DNA from: Oenanthe sinensis
Taxonomy: Eukaryota; Streptophyta; Magnoliopsida; Apiales; Apiaceae
Reading direction: 5' to 3'
Assembly: GCA_028671895.1 (NCBI GenBank)
Contig: CM053803.1
Location: 47,180,786 to 47,244,785 of the forward strand
DNA length: 64,000 nucleotides
Position numbers and translations under genes: made by a program
Shown here: piece after piece, positions 59,369 to 64,000 of the stretch
Layout of the letters: each line of letters starts with the position of its first letter
Numbering within the stretch: the stretch's first letter is position 1
The notes under the pieces: generated by a model
Told to the model about the DNA's origin: nothing
Database searches by the model: none
Seen by the model: only the letters and a program-made list of their open reading frames with translations

Positions 59369-61437
59369 TATCTCTCTAACTTAACTTCTTCTTAATCTAC
59401 TATTTCTTTGCCTTCTGTGGCTATGAAGGGTGTTAGTAATGACCCCAGCCCTCCTACCCAAGCCACAAAATATATTTTAAAATCCAAATCTAAGAAACCA
59501 ACCTCAATAGGTTCCCGAAAATCTATTATTGAAAAATCTAGAAAAACAAAAACTCCAGATGGTGATAGATTAGTTGGAGGTGACACTAGTGAGGGAACTT
59601 GGGAACATCAAAGAACCCAGAAGAATAAAGAGAGTGAGGATGTGCAACCTAAACCAAGCCACTCCACAGTTTTGCAAAAGACTGTGGATGTTAATAAGGA
59701 CAATACCACATCCCTATTGACATCCTCTCAAAAGGGTATCAATATTGAAAAGAGCCCACAACCAGGGGCATAGAACAAAGACGGGGACACTCAAGCTAAA
59801 ATCCCTATGTCCTATTAATGAAAGAAAAGAAAAGTAACTTTTGTACAGGGAGATGCACACACTGCACATACTGCAAAACCACATGAAACTATGATGAAGC
59901 CTTCAACTTCTCATATTGATGCATCTCAAATAAATGTTGAGATGCAGCCCCATTTACTCTCAATTCCAATTACATCTATTCCTCTTTCTCCACCTCAACA
60001 AATTTCTTCAGAAAATATTTTGATAGATAATCAAACATTTTTAAATTCTCCTTCTTTGATATTCAAGAAGAAGCCAACACTCTCTCCTGAATTTTCTACC
60101 CTGGAAATTCAGGATTTCATCTCAAATGTTATTTCAAATATCTTTTCTCAAATCATTACCTCAACTGTATCTACTCCATCAATTCATCTTCCTTCATCAA
60201 TTGATATTCAGCCATCGACTGATAAGCCATCAATTGATACTCATGATCAATCGATGGGTATGCATCAATCGATGGATGTCCCAAACACATTAACTGCTAT
60301 TTTCTCTACATCAATTGATACTCAATCAATTGATGTTGCACAAACACTTCTAGGAATGAGTGAGTTGAGTGAGAGGCAGGATTGCAACCTGGAAAAAGGA
60401 GAGGGAATGAATGAGTCTATTCCTATTTCTTCTAGGAATGTGAGAAAAACACTTGAGGGCCCCATCTTAGAAGGTGCACGGGTTATGAGTTAGGGAGATG
60501 TGAGGTTCCAGGATGAGATCCTTAAGAAAAATAGAGAGATGAGTAAGAGTGACTTAAGGATTCTTCAATATTCATAAGAGATTGAAAATTGATAAGCAAG
60601 CAGAAAACATGGAGGATGTGGTGGTTGAAGATAAAGAGGTTGATGCTGGATAGTTGGATCCTAGTAACTTCATTCATCCTGATCCAAGGTATCATGAGTT
60701 GGCTACTTTAACCAATAAAAGTATAGAACAAATTCTAGGAATTAAGCACACAGAACAAAGGACAAAGAATCTAAAGCATAGCATTGCCAATAAAACAGAT
60801 ACATGTCATATGGCACCTGAAGATTTTGAGGATGATTCTAATGAAGTGTCATGGATGAGTACAATTGATGGTTCTCTAGAAGCTGCTGAAACTGAAATTC
60901 TTTCTCAATACAGAAGATCAAATATGAAAGTTGAGATTGCAGTTCCTATTCAAAAGAGGATTGCACTATGTATGAGGGAGTCATTGAAGACTCAAAAGAT
61001 AACAGTGATAGGAGTGAAGAGAGAATTAGATATAATCAAGGGATCTATCACCTCTACCAAGGATGCATTGGAAAGAAGATTGGATAAAAAACTTCCAATG
61101 AACACTCTAGCTCAAATGAAAGATAAACTTTTCAAAGAATCCAAGAACTTCACAGCCTTAGAGAAAAAATGGGACTATATGGAAAAGAAAATGGATGATA
61201 TTATCAAAGGTCAAGTATTGCATGCCTCAATTCTTTAATTTTTTTAAAAGAATGCCACTACCTCGTTCCTATGATGATAACAAAAATAGGGAGAATGATG
61301 TTAAGAAGAAGGATGATGATGAAGAATCTCGCAGTGGTGGTGTTAGTGGTTCTAGTGTTGGTGTTGCTGGTATTGGTGGTGTTGCAACCAAGGTTGATGA
61401 TAAAAGTGGAGCTAGTGGAAGCAATAGGGATAAAGGT
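59369..61437 (+). pseudogene. Extra (env-like) ORF of element GH, middle part
   Basis: Continues the GH element right of the inserted element I. It aligns with F from about 44690 downwards: a Lys/Ser-rich part (59408-59773), Ser-Ile-Asp repeats (60178-60335, frame open 59891-60493) and the conserved middle part (60654-61238). Stops separate these. The N-terminal domain is missing at the left. At the right the coding sequence (…ASGSNRDKG) runs straight into the middle of the LTR at about 61434, so the C-terminal third and the polypurine tract are deleted. Confidence 0.75.
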
Positions 61438-62314
61438 CATCAATTGATGTATAACTTAGGCTGTCAAATTATAATTATTTGTAGACATGAATTTTATACA
61501 AGTGAAGGGTGATCAATTGATATGGAAGCATTAATGGATGAAGGGTCGATTGATATCAAGTCAAGATTGAAGACCATCAACTGATATGAAGAACCATCGA
61601 TTGATAACTTCTATCAATCGATAAGTCAAAAGCAATTATTAATCGATGGATACAAAGATCAATTGAAGAGCAATATCAGTTGATGGATAAAATAAAGAAT
61701 CAATTGATATGTTTAACAGAAAATTATAAATTGATAAGGACTGCACAAAGAGACAAATTATCAAGAATCTTCAGACTAAAGTACTGTTATGGGAGACGGT
61801 CTAAATTGACTGTGAAGTCACAAATTGAAGCTGTCTTTCCAAGACTGAAGACATTTCTCAAAATAGAAATAGACAGAATGGAAAGATAGATTTGTAAACA
61901 TTCCTAGAATAGGTATTTTTGTTTTACTCTATTCTTGAGATTGTAAACACCTTGTAGTATAAAAACAAGAGTGGTAGAATTGTTAGATTATATAAAAGTT
62001 AGACAATATCTCAGAATCAATTGTTCAAGCCATAGAGCATTTTGTAAGATCAGTTGATTCATTTTCTAACTTTGTAAAAGCAGCTAGGTTTTATTAACCT
62101 AGATTATTTGAGCAATATATACACTAATGGAAAAACCAATCCATCAGTAATTTTAAAAATATCATTGTTCAATTATGTTTCAGTTTTATTGTTCATATAT
62201 TTTCTCTCAAACACTCTTATTTATAAGAAAAAATATTAAAACGGAAAAAGTTTTAAAAATTTGTATTCAACCCCCCTTCTACATATTGTAGTGACATTAT
62301 TTTGGGAAATAACA
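61434..62314 (+). repeat. 3' LTR of element GH, first 250 bp missing
   Basis: Aligns with the F LTR from about its base 252 to the end, finishing TTTGGGAAATAACA at 62314. The motif array (61438-61720), a TATA-like GTATAAAAAC (about 61957-61966) and TTCAACCCCCCTTCTAC near the end are present. The left boundary is a deletion junction at the shared sequence AGGTCATCAA. Confidence 0.8.
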
Positions 62315-62539
62315 GATTCACATTAAGAATCTCATATTGTAGCAAATTCATTCTAATATAAATTAGATTAAAAGTTAAACTTGTGTGTTCGCTTCATTTC
62401 CGTAAATCTTTGATAAACACTACACATATAAAGTTAGACTACAAATAGATTCAACAGTCACCGTTCATACAGTAAAGCAAAAAGAGTCAGTTATACATTC
62501 ACCCCCCTCTGTATAAGTTTCTATTACTCATTCCTAACA
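62315..62539 (+). repeat. LTR end fragment K (D-like)
   Basis: Ends CACCCCCCTCTGTATAAG … CATTCCTAACA at 62539, resembling the end of D's 5' LTR on the opposite strand. No primer site follows, so it looks like the end of a 3' LTR whose left part was displaced by GH. The remainder of K is not visible. Confidence 0.55.
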
Positions 62540-64000
62540 AAGTTGGATTCAAACTTCAGTAGTAAAGTGAAAGAAGTACTTCATGCATCTCAAAATAATA
62601 GTGTTATTTGAGTTTTTAATACTCAAATTGACTATTTGATGAGTAAAATTTTAATTTTTTATAATTTTAAAAATTGAAAAATATATTTTAAAGTAGATTA
62701 CAAAAATAATCTATTTATACTTGTATAATATATGTTGGTAAATTTGACTAGTTAAGTCAAAACAAGAATGTCATTTTTCTATCTGCTTTTACGAGATATC
62801 GAGTGTTTGAAACTTGTCAAGGAGAATGCGTATGTGTTTATTTATAAAAAAAGTTAATATTTTAAGATATAGAAAATAGACTATTAAAATTCAGATTATA
62901 AATGAGATCAAACTTGATGATTAAAACTTATGGTACATCATAATTAATATCAAATATGGGAAGTTGATATAATGAAAGTGATTGTTTTGTTACAAATATG
63001 ACAATTTCGGTTTATAAAAGAAATGTTATTACTTATTGGCATGTGATATGCAAGAAAGTGATTTTTATTTTATCCTATTTTATTATATCAAAAAAATTGT
63101 GAGCAAATTCCATTTATTGTGTGTACGAAAATAAGATCTAGATGTGATCTTATAGTTCCACCTATGATTTTTTATCATCAATGACAACTTTTAACTTGAA
63201 CGAATTCTATTACTTAGATACTCATTAATCTATATTATTCATTTTTCAAAATTTTGTATTGTGCATAAATAATCAATATTTATGCATGATGTATGAATTC
63301 CTCCAACCATAGTTTATCAATTTTTTACCCAAGAATACCTCCAACCACAACACACACAAGATAAAATTCAATAAGAGCACAAAATGATTTTCCTAAAAGA
63401 GACTCTGAAACCAGAGATACTTCTTCCCCTAACTGTCACACACATAATGTTACTTATTATTGCAAGCACCAACTTCATTAATATGTGTATAAATTCATAA
63501 TAGCTGGAACTCAAAATTTTAATAAAATAGATAATTTTTCTTATTTAAAAAGTTGAAGAATCATCACGATCCCGGGAATAAAGGTCTTAACATAAAATCA
63601 ATTAAATCATATCTAAATCTGAATTCTGCATTGATGTATGTATGATTCCTGTATATGTCCTTCTTGATTTTTGTGCTGCATATTAATATTATTTATTTAT
63701 CCTTGTTTCTTAGTTGAGTTAGTGTTATCAATATTACATACTACGTTACATTATGCTTTACAACATGGGAAGGCAGAGTCTAAGCTAGACTCTGATAAGC
63801 AAAAAAAAGTCAGACTCTGATGAAGCCAAAGAACCTACTTACTAGCAATATAGTCAATCTAATATGTAACTGAGAGCCAAAAAAAAGACAGGACTTTGAG
63901 GTTTTCAAGAATCAGATATTGATAGAATATCAACTCTATCCAGGGATCCTCAATCCTTGACAGATAGGCAATTTGAAAAGATCACACAAAAGCACTTAAA
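62540..64000. other. AT-rich DNA without recognised genes
   Basis: No ORF with protein-like character, no LTR end and no tRNA-like sequence was found. A short patch at 63775-63835 contains three copies of (C)AGACTCTGAT or CAGAGTCT, the motif of the N and I family, so it may be a degraded LTR or gag fragment. The rest could be host intergenic DNA. Confidence 0.5.

Noticed and set aside
49864..62314. F and GH as a recent large inverted duplication
   Set aside because: The arms differ by about 15% and have different internal deletions, so they are two family members and not a recent copy of one another.
62540..64000. A host gene at the right edge
   Set aside because: No open frame of useful length, codon bias or splice-like structure was visible.

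Overview
This window looks like nuclear repeat DNA from a flowering plant, most likely a eudicot. I see no host gene. Nearly all 64 kb is nested LTR retrotransposons. Most are Ty1/copia elements of Sirevirus (SIRE/Maximus) type: a Met-tRNA primer site, a short leader, gag with CCHC knuckles, PR-INT-RT-RNase H, and then a large extra ('env-like') ORF before the 3' LTR. Two insertions belong to an Angela/Tork-like copia family, and one is a very large LTR, probably Ty3/gypsy.

Layout, left to right. 1-2050: leader, primer site and 5' LTR of minus-strand element A, which runs off the left edge. 2050-20902: minus-strand element D, with its 3' LTR and the end of its extra ORF at about 2050-3753. 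The intact 9.0-kb copia element E (3754-12769, TSD TTATC) splits D inside that ORF. The rest of D lies at 12770-20902. 20903-30143: minus-strand element C, cut by D in its extra ORF. 30144-40115: plus-strand remnant J, broken by a 4.6-kb solo LTR (31029-35628, TSD GATAT) and by gag-only element N (36247-40081, TSD AGAGA). 40116-49863: minus-strand element F, interrupted by an E-family solo LTR (48291-49841, TSD ATTTT). 49864-51640 and 59369-62314: the two halves of plus-strand element GH, separated by minus-strand element I (about 51634-59368). 62315-62539: an LTR end, K. 62540-64000: AT-rich DNA with no recognisable gene.

Only E has an intact polyprotein. Its two LTRs are both 1550 bp with about three mismatches, so it is the youngest insertion. 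The Sirevirus copies carry stops, frameshifts and deletions.

The most striking pattern is regulatory. Each Sirevirus family has its own short palindromic motif: ATCAATTGAT in C, F and GH; TTCTCGA(GAA) in D; AGTCTATAGACT/CAGAGT in N, I and D's 3' LTR; and ATCGGAATT in A. The motif is arrayed in U3. In all four elements with a complete spacer (C, D, F, I) it is arrayed again just upstream of the extra ORF, where it is followed by a TATA-like box 120-210 bp before that ORF's ATG. In several elements it also occurs inside coding linkers. This suggests an internal promoter for the extra ORF that copies the logic of the LTR promoter, and possibly a family-specific DNA-binding factor that reads the motif.
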